The notes under the pieces: model-generated
The model's database searches: none
Seen by the model: the letters and a program-made list of their open reading frames with translations, nothing else
What the model was told of the DNA's origin: nothing
Program-made: the position numbers and the translations under genes
Assembly: GCA_034142505.1 (NCBI GenBank)
Contig: JAWZDV010000075.1
Span: 124,001 to 188,000, forward strand
Direction of reading: 5' to 3'
DNA from: Hungatella_A sp034142505
GTDB lineage: Bacteria; Bacillota; Clostridia; Lachnospirales; Lachnospiraceae
DNA: 64,000 bases
In this document: positions 33,083 through 40,701 of the stretch, one piece after another
How positions within the stretch are numbered: the first letter of the stretch is position 1
Layout: the number at the start of each line of letters is the position of its first letter

Positions 33083-33672
33083 TAATTCTGAATGGAAGTC
33101 CCAGGGCGGCAAAATCAAACTCTAAGCGGTATGCTGAGATCTTCTCACAACACTATCAGTCTCCGGTGGAATATTTTAATATTTCTAAACAGAACCATAA
33201 TGAAATAAGTGATGTCTTGAGTGATTGTTCGGATGTTTTACTTGTTTTTCCACTTTATGTGGACGGCATTCCTGTAACACTCCTTAATTTTTTAAAAACA
33301 TTGGAAAAAAAACAGATCCAGAATACTCCATGTGTATCGGTTCTCGTAAATTGCGGCTTTTATGAATATGAACAGAACGATGTGGCAGTGGAAATGATAA
33401 AATTATTCTGCCGGCAAAATGGCTGGCTCTTCGGTTCTACACTGCGTATCGGAAGCGGTGAGGCAATTTTAGATACCCCATTTAAATTTATGGTTGTTTC
33501 TAAGATAAAAAAATTATGTCATTCCATTTATAAAAAAGAGTATCAGGAGCTGCATACCAGTATGCCGATTACGAAGAAGATGTATTTAAAAGCATCAACC
33601 ACTTATTGGATAAATTATGGTAAGAAAAATGGAATTACAGAAGAGCAGATGAAAACCATGCAAATTGAATAA
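33070..33672 (+). CDS. Flavodoxin-like NAD(P)H-dependent FMN reductase family protein
   Basis: A 200-residue protein beginning MGKLIILNGSPRAAKSNSKR, the FMN phosphate-binding loop of the flavodoxin-like reductase family, followed by LLVFPLYVDGIPVTLLNFL, the loop that contacts the isoalloxazine ring. The C-terminal 60 residues are basic and less conserved. The likely role is transfer of electrons from NAD(P)H via FMN; the substrate is unknown. It is coupled by overlap to the preceding flavodoxin-fold gene. The pair is AT-rich compared with flanking genes. Confidence 0.75.
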   Translation: MGKLIILNGSPRAAKSNSKRYAEIFSQHYQSPVEYFNISKQNHNEISDVLSDCSDVLLVFPLYVDGIPVTLLNFLKTLEKKQIQNTPCVSVLVNCGFYEYEQNDVAVEMIKLFCRQNGWLFGSTLRIGSGEAILDTPFKFMVVSKIKKLCHSIYKKEYQELHTSMPITKKMYLKASTTYWINYGKKNGITEEQMKTMQIE

Positions 33673-33836
33673 TGCAGATTAGAAGGAGAAACGCTGCATG
33701 CCGGGCAAAAAATGTCAAGGCTCTTCTTTTGTACGCGATTGTGCAATTACTGTCTACTCCCCAGTCCATCATTATGTTGATTGGACTGGGGAGTAGTACG
33801 TCTAAGATCAGCAACATTACGCAAACGTTTGAGTAG
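33672..33836 (+). CDS. Possible small hydrophobic protein or gene fragment
   Basis: A 54-codon frame starts at an ATG touching the stop of the flavodoxin gene: a basic start (MQIRRRNAACRAKNVKALLL) and then a hydrophobic run (YAIVQLLSTPQSIIMLIGLG). There is no ribosome-binding site, so expression would depend on reinitiation. Another frame (33698-33799, 33 codons) does have AAGGAG ahead. Both cross a 15-bp perfect inverted repeat, which argues that this stretch may instead be a non-coding terminator region or a decayed gene. Confidence 0.25.
   Translation: MQIRRRNAACRAKNVKALLLYAIVQLLSTPQSIIMLIGLGSSTSKISNITQTFE
33754..33796 (+). other. Strong inverted repeat downstream of the flavodoxin pair
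   Basis: CTACTCCCCAGTCCA (33754-33768) pairs perfectly with TGGACTGGGGAGTAG (33782-33796) around a 13-nt loop. There is no T-run, so it would be a terminator without tail, an RNA-stabilising stem, or the trace of a small mobile palindrome. Confidence 0.7.
33822..33831. promoter_or_regulatory. Possible LacI-type operator CAAACGTTTG
   Basis: A perfect 10-bp palindrome with central CG, the hallmark of LacI/GalR operators, lies 24 bp upstream of the TTGACA of the first promoter of the isomerase-like gene. It differs from the TATACAC-type palindromes nearby, so a different regulator (for example a CcpA-like one) is possible. Confidence 0.4.
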
Positions 33837-33854
33837 AATTTATTTACAGGAGAG

Positions 33855-33883
33855 TTGACAAATGATTTTATATAGGGTAATAT
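33855..33883 (+). promoter_or_regulatory. Upstream promoter of the isomerase-like gene
   Basis: TTGACA (33855-33860) and TAATAT (33878-33883) are separated by 17 bp. Confidence 0.6.
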
Positions 33884-33888
33884 TCATA

Positions 33889-33928
33889 TATACACACGTG
33901 TTGACAAAATAATAATATAACATAATAT
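33889..33928 (+). promoter_or_regulatory. Second promoter with overlapping LacI-type operator
   Basis: TTGACA (33901-33906) and TAATAT (33923-33928) are separated by 16 bp. The -35 is covered by TATACACACGTGTTGACA (33889-33906), whose left ten bases are identical to the near-perfect palindrome TATACACACGAGTGTATA at 36489. A repressor bound here would block the -35 element. Confidence 0.65.
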
Positions 33929-33951
33929 ACAAAAAAGTAAAGGAGGAGTTT

Positions 33952-35298
33952 ATGGAGAAACAGTTGAATGTTGGTTTTCTTACCACGTATTCCGGACGCT
34001 GGCCTCAGGAAGTTCCCAATCAGCGGAACCGGGAGTACGGGGACTGGCTGGAGCAGAATCTTCCCAAGTTGCATATCGTGAGAGCCGATGTGCTGGGATG
34101 CGGTAAGGCGGAAACCGCTTCCATCGTGAAACAGTTTAAGGAAGCAGAAGTTGATGTGATCGTCATGGTGTACGGCGCATTTACCGGAGATGATATTTCG
34201 ACCTATTTAAGTGAGATGCTTCAGGTTCCGATTGTGCTGTGGGCGCCTTATGAGGTTCCGTTTGAAAAGGATGACCGGCTCTATTCCAACGCGCTGTGCG
34301 CGATGACCATGAACTCTGCGGCTCTTCGAAGAGTGGGAGTGAAGTGCCATACCGTGTATGGAAGCTGGGATGATGAGAGGGCGGCCGGGAAGGTTAGGTC
34401 CCTGCTGATGGCTTATCACACGGTAAAGTGCTTGAGACATACCCAGTTAGGACTGCTTGGATACCGGCCCACTGCTTTTTACAACTGTGCGTTTGACGAG
34501 TCCCTGATTCGCAGAGTGTTTGGCGTGAAGATCGAAGAGACCGATTTAAAGGTGGTATTTGACAGGATGGACGCGCTGCCGAACGAGGACTGGGAAGCGG
34601 ATATGGCCAAGATGGAGCAGGAATTCGACACCAGCAGAGTGCCGGAAGGCCATCTGGAGAATCATTCCAAGCTATATCTGGCGCTGAAGGAAGTGATGAA
34701 GGAGCAGGGCTACGACTTTGGTACTCTGAAATGCTGGCCGGAGATGGGCAATTTACATACGACACCCTGCGCGGTGCTGGGGCGTCTGGCGGACGAAGGC
34801 ATCAATATCGGCTGTGAGGGCGACGTGGACGCGGAGCTGACCCAGATGGCGGAGTATTATCTGACTGGGCAGCCAAGCTTTATCACCGATATGATCAACA
34901 TTGACGAGAAAGAGAATGTGATGACATTCTGGCACTGTGGCAACGCGGCGCCGTCTCTGTGCAACACCAAGTATCCGGTATCTATGTGCAATCATCCGCT
35001 GGCGGGCCAGGGAACTGCTTTTTACGGGGCATTGAAGCCGGGGAAGGTGACTGTGGCCAGGTTCTGCAACTTGGGCGGGGAATACAAGCTTTACCTGTTG
35101 AAGGGCGAGGCAGTGGATATGGACCGCTATACGAAAGGAATCATGGCAAATATCCGGGTGGAGAGACCGGTAAGAGAGGTTATAGAGCAGATTATTGAGG
35201 AAGGCGTTCCCCATCATTACAGTGTTGTGTGGGCGGATGTGGCCGGCGAACTGAGGGAGATCTGCGGACTGCTTGGAATACCGGTGATCGAAGGGTAA
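33952..35298 (+). CDS. L-fucose/L-arabinose isomerase-family protein
   Basis: A 448-residue protein of the fucose-isomerase-like fold. Visible features are an N-terminal sugar-binding-like domain (NVGFLTTYSGRWPQEVPNQR, DVIVMVYGAFTGDDIS), a central CWPEMGNLHTTPCAVLGRL, and GCEGDVDAELTQM, the acidic cluster that binds the metal in the family, with WHCGNAAPSLC near the end. Such proteins interconvert aldoses and ketoses, but many distant members have unknown substrates. AAAGGAGGAGTTT supplies a strong start. It precedes the LacI gene of the sulfatase cluster and shares its operator sequence, so it is probably part of the same regulon. Confidence 0.8.
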   Translation: MEKQLNVGFLTTYSGRWPQEVPNQRNREYGDWLEQNLPKLHIVRADVLGCGKAETASIVKQFKEAEVDVIVMVYGAFTGDDISTYLSEMLQVPIVLWAPYEVPFEKDDRLYSNALCAMTMNSAALRRVGVKCHTVYGSWDDERAAGKVRSLLMAYHTVKCLRHTQLGLLGYRPTAFYNCAFDESLIRRVFGVKIEETDLKVVFDRMDALPNEDWEADMAKMEQEFDTSRVPEGHLENHSKLYLALKEVMKEQGYDFGTLKCWPEMGNLHTTPCAVLGRLADEGINIGCEGDVDAELTQMAEYYLTGQPSFITDMINIDEKENVMTFWHCGNAAPSLCNTKYPVSMCNHPLAGQGTAFYGALKPGKVTVARFCNLGGEYKLYLLKGEAVDMDRYTKGIMANIRVERPVREVIEQIIEEGVPHHYSVVWADVAGELREICGLLGIPVIEG

Positions 35299-35437
35299 TC
35301 CGGGAGCCGGGGTTCAAAGGACAGTAACTTCTGTAACCGCAGCATTCGGAAATAAAACTATGATTGATTTGACAGCCGTTTGAGGAAAAGATAAACTATA
35401 TATATTCTAGTATGCAAGATAGAAAAGAGGGTTTCTT

Positions 35438-36448
35438 ATGAATCAGAACGGTGAACGGGTGACAAGAGCGGATGTGGCGAAGCTGGCGGGAGTCAGCGAA
35501 ACCATTGTCTCATACGTGATCAATAACAACCGTTACGTGGCAAAGGAAAAGCGTGTCCGGGTGGAGGAAGCCATCAGCGCGCTGAACTACCGGCCCAATA
35601 ACGTGGCAAGGGCATTGAAGGGGAAACACAGCAACCAGATTCTCTTTATTGCCGACCAGATCACCAACGAGTATTTCAGCCGGATCGTCAGCGAGATGGA
35701 TAAGTATGCTTATGAGGCAGGATATTTGATCTCCCTGTGTGCCAACCGGAACACGCCGGAATTTGTGTCCCAGGTGATCAGCAGACAGTACGACGGTATT
35801 ATCATCAGTTCCACCAGCTTTCCCACGGAATATGTGACGGAGCTGGATAATGCGGGGATTCCCGTTGTGATGTTTAAACACCGCAGAAGGCAGGAACTGC
35901 CGGAACGGGTGGCGGTACTGGCTTCGGGCCTGTATACGGGAGCCAGGGACTGTGTCAGCCATCTGGCGGAGACAGGAAGAAAAAATATTATCTATATTGA
36001 CCGCATCAGCCGCAGGGGAAACCGGAGCACGGAAGATGATTTGAGGCTCAGCGGATTTATGGATGAGATGAAGGCCAGAGGTTTTGAAGTGAATGAATAC
36101 AGCACCGTGGCCGGCTGCCATAATGAGGAGGAACTGATGAAGGCGGTGGCGAAGAGGCTGAAGGATGGGCCGAAGGTAGACGGGATGTTTGGCAGAAATG
36201 ATATGGTGGCCTGCATCGCCATGAACGCGGCTATGAGCCTGGGATACCAGGTCCCGAAGGATTTAGGCGTCATCGGATTCGACAATTCCAGTATCAGCCA
36301 GTTTTGTTCCCCGCGACTCACCACGATGGAAATGCAGCGGGAGGAGATCAGCCGCACCGCGATCCAGATGATTATGGATATGGTGGATGGGAGACGGCCT
36401 GAGAATGCGGAGTTTTGCACAAATTTGATTGTGCGGGAAAGTACGTAA
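35438..36448 (+). CDS. LacI-family transcriptional regulator
   Basis: A 336-residue repressor: helix-turn-helix TRADVAKLAGVSETIVSYVI with hinge NYRPNNVARALKG, then a periplasmic-binding-like effector domain (FIADQITNEYFSRIVSEM, VIGFDNSSISQFCSPRLTTM). GAGGGTTTCTT precedes the ATG. It sits between the isomerase-like gene and the ABC transporter. The same TATACACACG palindrome lies upstream of both flanking units, so this protein most likely represses them until a sugar or sugar sulfate binds. It has an unusual E in place of the common A/T in the recognition helix start (VSETIVSYV), also found in other Firmicute members. Confidence 0.92.
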   Translation: MNQNGERVTRADVAKLAGVSETIVSYVINNNRYVAKEKRVRVEEAISALNYRPNNVARALKGKHSNQILFIADQITNEYFSRIVSEMDKYAYEAGYLISLCANRNTPEFVSQVISRQYDGIIISSTSFPTEYVTELDNAGIPVVMFKHRRRQELPERVAVLASGLYTGARDCVSHLAETGRKNIIYIDRISRRGNRSTEDDLRLSGFMDEMKARGFEVNEYSTVAGCHNEEELMKAVAKRLKDGPKVDGMFGRNDMVACIAMNAAMSLGYQVPKDLGVIGFDNSSISQFCSPRLTTMEMQREEISRTAIQMIMDMVDGRRPENAEFCTNLIVREST

Positions 36449-36488
36449 CTTTTTATAAACATGATGGAATCCAGTTTTTTATCTGCCA

Positions 36489-36506
36489 TATACACACGAG
36501 TGTATA
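36489..36506. promoter_or_regulatory. LacI-type operator upstream of the ABC transporter
   Basis: TATACACACGAGTGTATA is palindromic in 8 of 9 paired positions with a central CG. It begins 41 bp after the LacI stop codon and precedes the binding-protein gene. The copy at 33889 shares its first ten bases. Confidence 0.75.
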
Positions 36507-36618
36507 CAGAGACACGGGAGGACAAAATATGGAGTGTTCCGGCAGGCGGCAGAAAACCAGGGGATTCTGTGATGAGATAAACTTTAAAACAAATTTAAAA
36601 GAGAGAGAGGGTATTATT

Positions 36619-37971
36619 ATGAGGAAAAGACTGTTAGCACTTGCACTTGCGTCTGTAATGGTAATCGGAACAGGATGTTCCAGTGGAAAGACCGATGCGC
36701 CGGCAACCACCCCGGCACAGACAGAGGCAAAGACAGAAACAAAAGCGGAGACCGATGCGCCGAAGGAGACGGAGAGTTCCGGGGAGCCGGTCACCATCAA
36801 GGTTGCCAATTATGCACTGTTAGAGCAGGGCTATGAAGCCTTCTGGAACGGCGTGAAGACCGGTTTTGAGGCGGAGAACCCCAACATCACTATCGAGTGG
36901 GTGACAGCTCCTTACGGGGAGATCGTGAACCAGGTGATCAACATGGCAGGCGGCGGCGACCGCATTGACATGATTTTTGGTGAGATTGGCTGGGTTCCAG
37001 GTCTTGCGGACGCAGGGCTGACGGTGCCGATCACCGATGTACTCCCGGCGGATTATCTGGCAGATTTCTATCCGGCAATCCTGGATTCCTTTCATATTGA
37101 TGGCCAGCCTTACGGACTTCCGATGTATGTGTCTCCTTACGTTTTATACTACAACACGGATTTGTTTGAACAGGCAGGTTTGGACCCGGCGGCTCCTCCC
37201 ACCACCTATGACCAGATGTTAGAGTACGCGGAAAAATTATCTAAGCTGAAAGACTCCAACGGCAATCCGGTTTATGCGTTTGGGCAGACCACGGCATCCG
37301 TACCGGTATCAGGTTCCTCCATAAACGGTATGATCTTTAACTTTGGCGGCACACTGCTGGCAGAGGACGGCACACTGGATATTGACAACCAGGGCTTCAA
37401 GGATGCCATCACTATGTTAAAGACGCTGGATGAGAAAGGTTACAACCCGCAGAACGCGAAGTTAAAAGACTTGAGAAACTTATTTGCACTGGGACAGCTG
37501 GCAATGTATTATGACCAGTCCTGGGGCTTCAACGGGATTCAGTCCATCAATCCGGATGCAAAAGATTTCACGGCTTCCGCAAAACCGCTGGCAGGCGGCT
37601 CCGGCACTGGCGAGAGTATTTTGCAGGCCCACTGCCTGATGTATGCAGACAACGGCGATGCCCAGAGGGAGGCTTGCAGCAAGCTGACCCAGTATCTGGT
37701 TACCTCTGATGTATTAAATGATTACCTTGCTAACATTACTCCTGCATACCCGGCCAAGAAAGCAATGGAAGGCAGCGAGAATATGAACCCGGTACTGGAA
37801 GGCGCGGCAGGCTCCGCAGAGAACGTTACCGCACAGGTATTTGTTCCCCAGATCAATGATTTGAACCTGGAACTCTGTACACTGGCCCAGTCCGTGACCG
37901 TATCCGGCAAAGATGTAGACACGGCAATTGCAGACTTTAAGAAAGCGGCGGAAGCGATCCTGGAGCAGTAG
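36619..37971 (+). CDS. Carbohydrate ABC transporter substrate-binding lipoprotein
   Basis: A 450-residue family 1 solute-binding protein. It has a lipoprotein signal peptide (MRKRLLALALASVMVIGTGC, with acylated cysteine 20), a Thr/Glu/Ala-rich linker and a mature domain (VTIKVANYALLEQGYEAFW, PYGLPMYVSPYVLYYNTDLF). It captures an oligosaccharide or sugar derivative at the outer face of the membrane. The ATG at 36619 follows GAGAGAGAGGG. A further in-frame ATG at 36529 has an even better GGGAGGA and would add 30 hydrophilic residues before the signal peptide. The two permease genes follow; the ATPase is not encoded here. Confidence 0.92.
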   Translation: MRKRLLALALASVMVIGTGCSSGKTDAPATTPAQTEAKTETKAETDAPKETESSGEPVTIKVANYALLEQGYEAFWNGVKTGFEAENPNITIEWVTAPYGEIVNQVINMAGGGDRIDMIFGEIGWVPGLADAGLTVPITDVLPADYLADFYPAILDSFHIDGQPYGLPMYVSPYVLYYNTDLFEQAGLDPAAPPTTYDQMLEYAEKLSKLKDSNGNPVYAFGQTTASVPVSGSSINGMIFNFGGTLLAEDGTLDIDNQGFKDAITMLKTLDEKGYNPQNAKLKDLRNLFALGQLAMYYDQSWGFNGIQSINPDAKDFTASAKPLAGGSGTGESILQAHCLMYADNGDAQREACSKLTQYLVTSDVLNDYLANITPAYPAKKAMEGSENMNPVLEGAAGSAENVTAQVFVPQINDLNLELCTLAQSVTVSGKDVDTAIADFKKAAEAILEQ

Positions 37972-38039
37972 GAACGCCGATGAGGATTGGAAAGGCGGTA
38001 CCCCGCAGTCTGCGGAAATAACGATATGGAGGTAAGTTT

Positions 38040-38951
38040 ATGGAACGTGGCAGAACCTTAAGCAGGTCAATGAAAGATAAGCTGTTTTCGCTGCTTCTGG
38101 CGTCGCCGGCAATCATCATGACAACGGTCTTTATTCTGGTGCCCGTGGTAGACTCGGTGATTAAGAGCTTTACGAAGTACCAGATTAAAAATATTATCAG
38201 TGGAAAGCCGGGGACCTGGAATCATTTTCAAAATTATATCAAACTGTTTCAGAATGCCAAGCTGCCACAGGCCATATCGAATACCTTTCTCTTTGTGATC
38301 GTGGTTGTACTTAGTGCATTTATTCTTGGCATGGCGCTGTCTCTGATTCTGAACAGCAATGTCAAAGGGGCAAGAATTATTCAGGGCGTTATGATGACGC
38401 CCTGGGTGATCCCCACAGTGATCTCGGCCCTCATCTGGATGTGGCTGTTCCAGCCTCAGTACGGCCTGGTAAAATATTTGATTTCAGTGTTCAGCGGCGG
38501 GGCGGTGACGAATCTCGCGGTGCTGAACAATCCCAAGACGGCACTGATGGGCGTCAGCGTGGCGGCGCTGTGGAAGCAGGTTCCGCTGATGACGCTGCTG
38601 CTTCTGGCAGGACTTCAGAATGTGCCGGAGGAACTTTTGGAGGCGGCCACGGTGGACGGGGCCAGCCGGGTGCAGAAATTCCTGCACATCACCATACCCA
38701 GTATGAGAAGTGTCATCAGTATTGCGGTATCCATGTCCATCATTGAGAATTTCAAGCAGTTCCCGCTGTTCTGGACTATGACCGGCGGCGGACCGGATGG
38801 AGCCACCACCACCCTTGCAATCTTAAGCTATCGGGAGGCATTTGTCAGCCAGGACTTAGGGTCCGGCGCGGCGGTGACCACGGTCTGGATGCTGCTGATG
38901 ATCGGCGTCATCTTCATTTACAATAAGCTGTTTAAAAAATCTGACGATTAA
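38040..38951 (+). CDS. Sugar ABC transporter permease (MalF/UgpA type)
   Basis: A 303-residue inner-membrane permease with six predicted transmembrane segments. The cytoplasmic coupling loop EAATVDGASRVQKFLHITIP is the EAA motif that docks the ATPase. ATGGAGGTAAGTTT gives a good start. It pairs with the permease at 38966; the missing ATPase is presumably a shared MsmK-type subunit encoded elsewhere, as is common in Firmicutes. Confidence 0.93.
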   Translation: MERGRTLSRSMKDKLFSLLLASPAIIMTTVFILVPVVDSVIKSFTKYQIKNIISGKPGTWNHFQNYIKLFQNAKLPQAISNTFLFVIVVVLSAFILGMALSLILNSNVKGARIIQGVMMTPWVIPTVISALIWMWLFQPQYGLVKYLISVFSGGAVTNLAVLNNPKTALMGVSVAALWKQVPLMTLLLLAGLQNVPEELLEAATVDGASRVQKFLHITIPSMRSVISIAVSMSIIENFKQFPLFWTMTGGGPDGATTTLAILSYREAFVSQDLGSGAAVTTVWMLLMIGVIFIYNKLFKKSDD

Positions 38952-38965
38952 GGAGGGGAATAGCC

Positions 38966-39805
38966 ATGAAGAAAAAGCAGATTGGACTTCAATGCGTGAT
39001 GTACGCGATTATGGCTCTGATTCTGGTGTTTCTGCTGTTCCCAGTCTACTGGATGGTTGTGACAGCTTTGAAAACCAATATGGAGGCATACAAATATCCT
39101 CCGACGCTGGCGCCGAATGAACCGACGCTGGCCAGCTTCAAAAGCCTGCTTACGGTTAATAACCAGTTCTTTGTGTATTACAAGAATAATTTTATCGTAT
39201 CCGGGTTTGCAGCTTTGATTTCCACATTTGTGGCCCTGGTATCCGGGTATGCCCTGTCAAGGTTTCATTTTAAATGGAACCGGTGGATTCTGGCGGCCCT
39301 GTTATCATCCCAGATGTTCCCGGTGGTCAGCCGTATGATTTCCCTGTACGGGCTGCTGGGAAAGGTAAACTTGATTAACACCAGAGTCGGGCTGATTTTG
39401 GCAGTGGTGGCGGCGCAGATTCCCTTCTGTACGATCCTGATGTCCAGCTTTTACGACGCAATTCCGAGGGAACTGGAGGAGGCTGCCACGGTGGACGGCT
39501 CCAAACGGTTCCAGACACTGTTCCAGGTGATTGTGCCTCTGGTAAAGCCTGGAATCCTGGCGGTAGGCATTTACTCCTTCCTGATGACCTGGGATGATTA
39601 TCTGCATGCGGCTACATTGATTCAGACGGATTCTCTGCGGACCTTATCCGTGGGAATCGCACTTCGCTATCTTGGCGAGCTTTCTTATGACTGGTCGCTG
39701 GTCAATGCCATCTCCGTTGTGGGAGCGCTGCCGATGATTCTGCTGTTTGTCTTTTTCCAGAAGTATATGGTGAAGGGACTGGTAGCAGGGGCGGTAAAAG
39801 GTTAA
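38966..39805 (+). CDS. Sugar ABC transporter permease (MalG/UgpE type)
   Basis: A 279-residue partner permease with six membrane segments and the EAA loop EAATVDGSKRFQTLFQVIVP. The sequence LFPVYWMVVTALKTNMEAY is typical of MalG-type subunits, as is the C-terminal KYMVKGLVAGAVKG. It starts 14 bp after its partner and is followed by the aldolase 27 bp later, so uptake and catabolism are in one transcript. Confidence 0.93.
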   Translation: MKKKQIGLQCVMYAIMALILVFLLFPVYWMVVTALKTNMEAYKYPPTLAPNEPTLASFKSLLTVNNQFFVYYKNNFIVSGFAALISTFVALVSGYALSRFHFKWNRWILAALLSSQMFPVVSRMISLYGLLGKVNLINTRVGLILAVVAAQIPFCTILMSSFYDAIPRELEEAATVDGSKRFQTLFQVIVPLVKPGILAVGIYSFLMTWDDYLHAATLIQTDSLRTLSVGIALRYLGELSYDWSLVNAISVVGALPMILLFVFFQKYMVKGLVAGAVKG

Positions 39806-39832
39806 GGATAGCAGAAAAAGGAGAATACAACT

Positions 39833-40693
39833 ATGTTAGTGACAAATAGAGAAAATATGATACTGGCGGCAAAAGGCGGTTATGCCATACCCGCGATCAA
39901 CACCCAGGGCGGAAATTTTGACATTATCTGGGCGGTGTGCAAGGCGGCGGAGGAACTGCGGTCGCCGGTGATTCTGGCGCATTACGTGAACACGGGATCT
40001 TATTCCGGCAATGACTGGTTTGTGGAGGTGTGCCGCTGGTGCGCCAGCAAGGTTTCGGTGCCGGTTTCCATCCATCTGGATCACGGTGCGGATTTTGATA
40101 TCTGCATGGAGTCGCTGAAGCTGGGATTCACCTCGCTGATGATTGACGGTTCCACAAAGCCCATTGAGGAAAATGCCGCCATTACCAATGAAGTCATCAA
40201 GGTGGCTAAATGCTTTGGCGTGCCGGTGGAGGCCGAAATCGGGGAACTGCTGCGTCTCGACAATCTTGGGACTGTAATGGAAAATAAAAATATTGTGGAC
40301 CCGGAGGAAGTGAGACGATTTTTGGAGTTATGTAAACCGGATTCTTTGGCAATTGGAATCGGCAATGCCCATGGCTATTACCGCGGCGAGCCGGATATTC
40401 ATTTGGATGTCCTGGAGTCTGTACGAAGATTCACGGATATTCCATTGGTACTTCACGGATGTACCGGGATGAAGGAAGAAGTAATCAAGGAAGCGATCAG
40501 TCTGGGAGTGGCTAAGATTAACTTTGGCACGGAAATCAGGTATAAATATGTGGAGCATTATGAGGAAGGACTCAAAACGATGGATCACCAGGGACATTCC
40601 TGGAAATTGTCCCAATATGCCAATGAAAGGCTTCAGGAGGATGTGAAAAAGATTATCCTGCTGGCCGGGTCTGACGGAAAAGCGGAAAGTTAG
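39833..40693 (+). CDS. Class II (zinc) ketose-bisphosphate aldolase
   Basis: A 286-residue aldolase of the Fba/GatY/KbaY family. The zinc-binding HLDHGADFDIC, the LGFTSLMIDGS strand, VEAEIGELLR, the second zinc region AIGIGNAHGYYRG and the phosphate-binding VLHGCTGMKEE (usual form HGGSG) are present. It reversibly cleaves a phosphorylated ketose such as fructose- or tagatose-1,6-bisphosphate to triose phosphates. The HGCTG variation at the HGGSG motif suggests an altered phosphate or substrate pocket. AAAAGGAGAATACAACT precedes the ATG. It links the transporter to central metabolism. Confidence 0.9.
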   Translation: MLVTNRENMILAAKGGYAIPAINTQGGNFDIIWAVCKAAEELRSPVILAHYVNTGSYSGNDWFVEVCRWCASKVSVPVSIHLDHGADFDICMESLKLGFTSLMIDGSTKPIEENAAITNEVIKVAKCFGVPVEAEIGELLRLDNLGTVMENKNIVDPEEVRRFLELCKPDSLAIGIGNAHGYYRGEPDIHLDVLESVRRFTDIPLVLHGCTGMKEEVIKEAISLGVAKINFGTEIRYKYVEHYEEGLKTMDHQGHSWKLSQYANERLQEDVKKIILLAGSDGKAES

Positions 40694-40701
40694 GTGATTT
40701 A

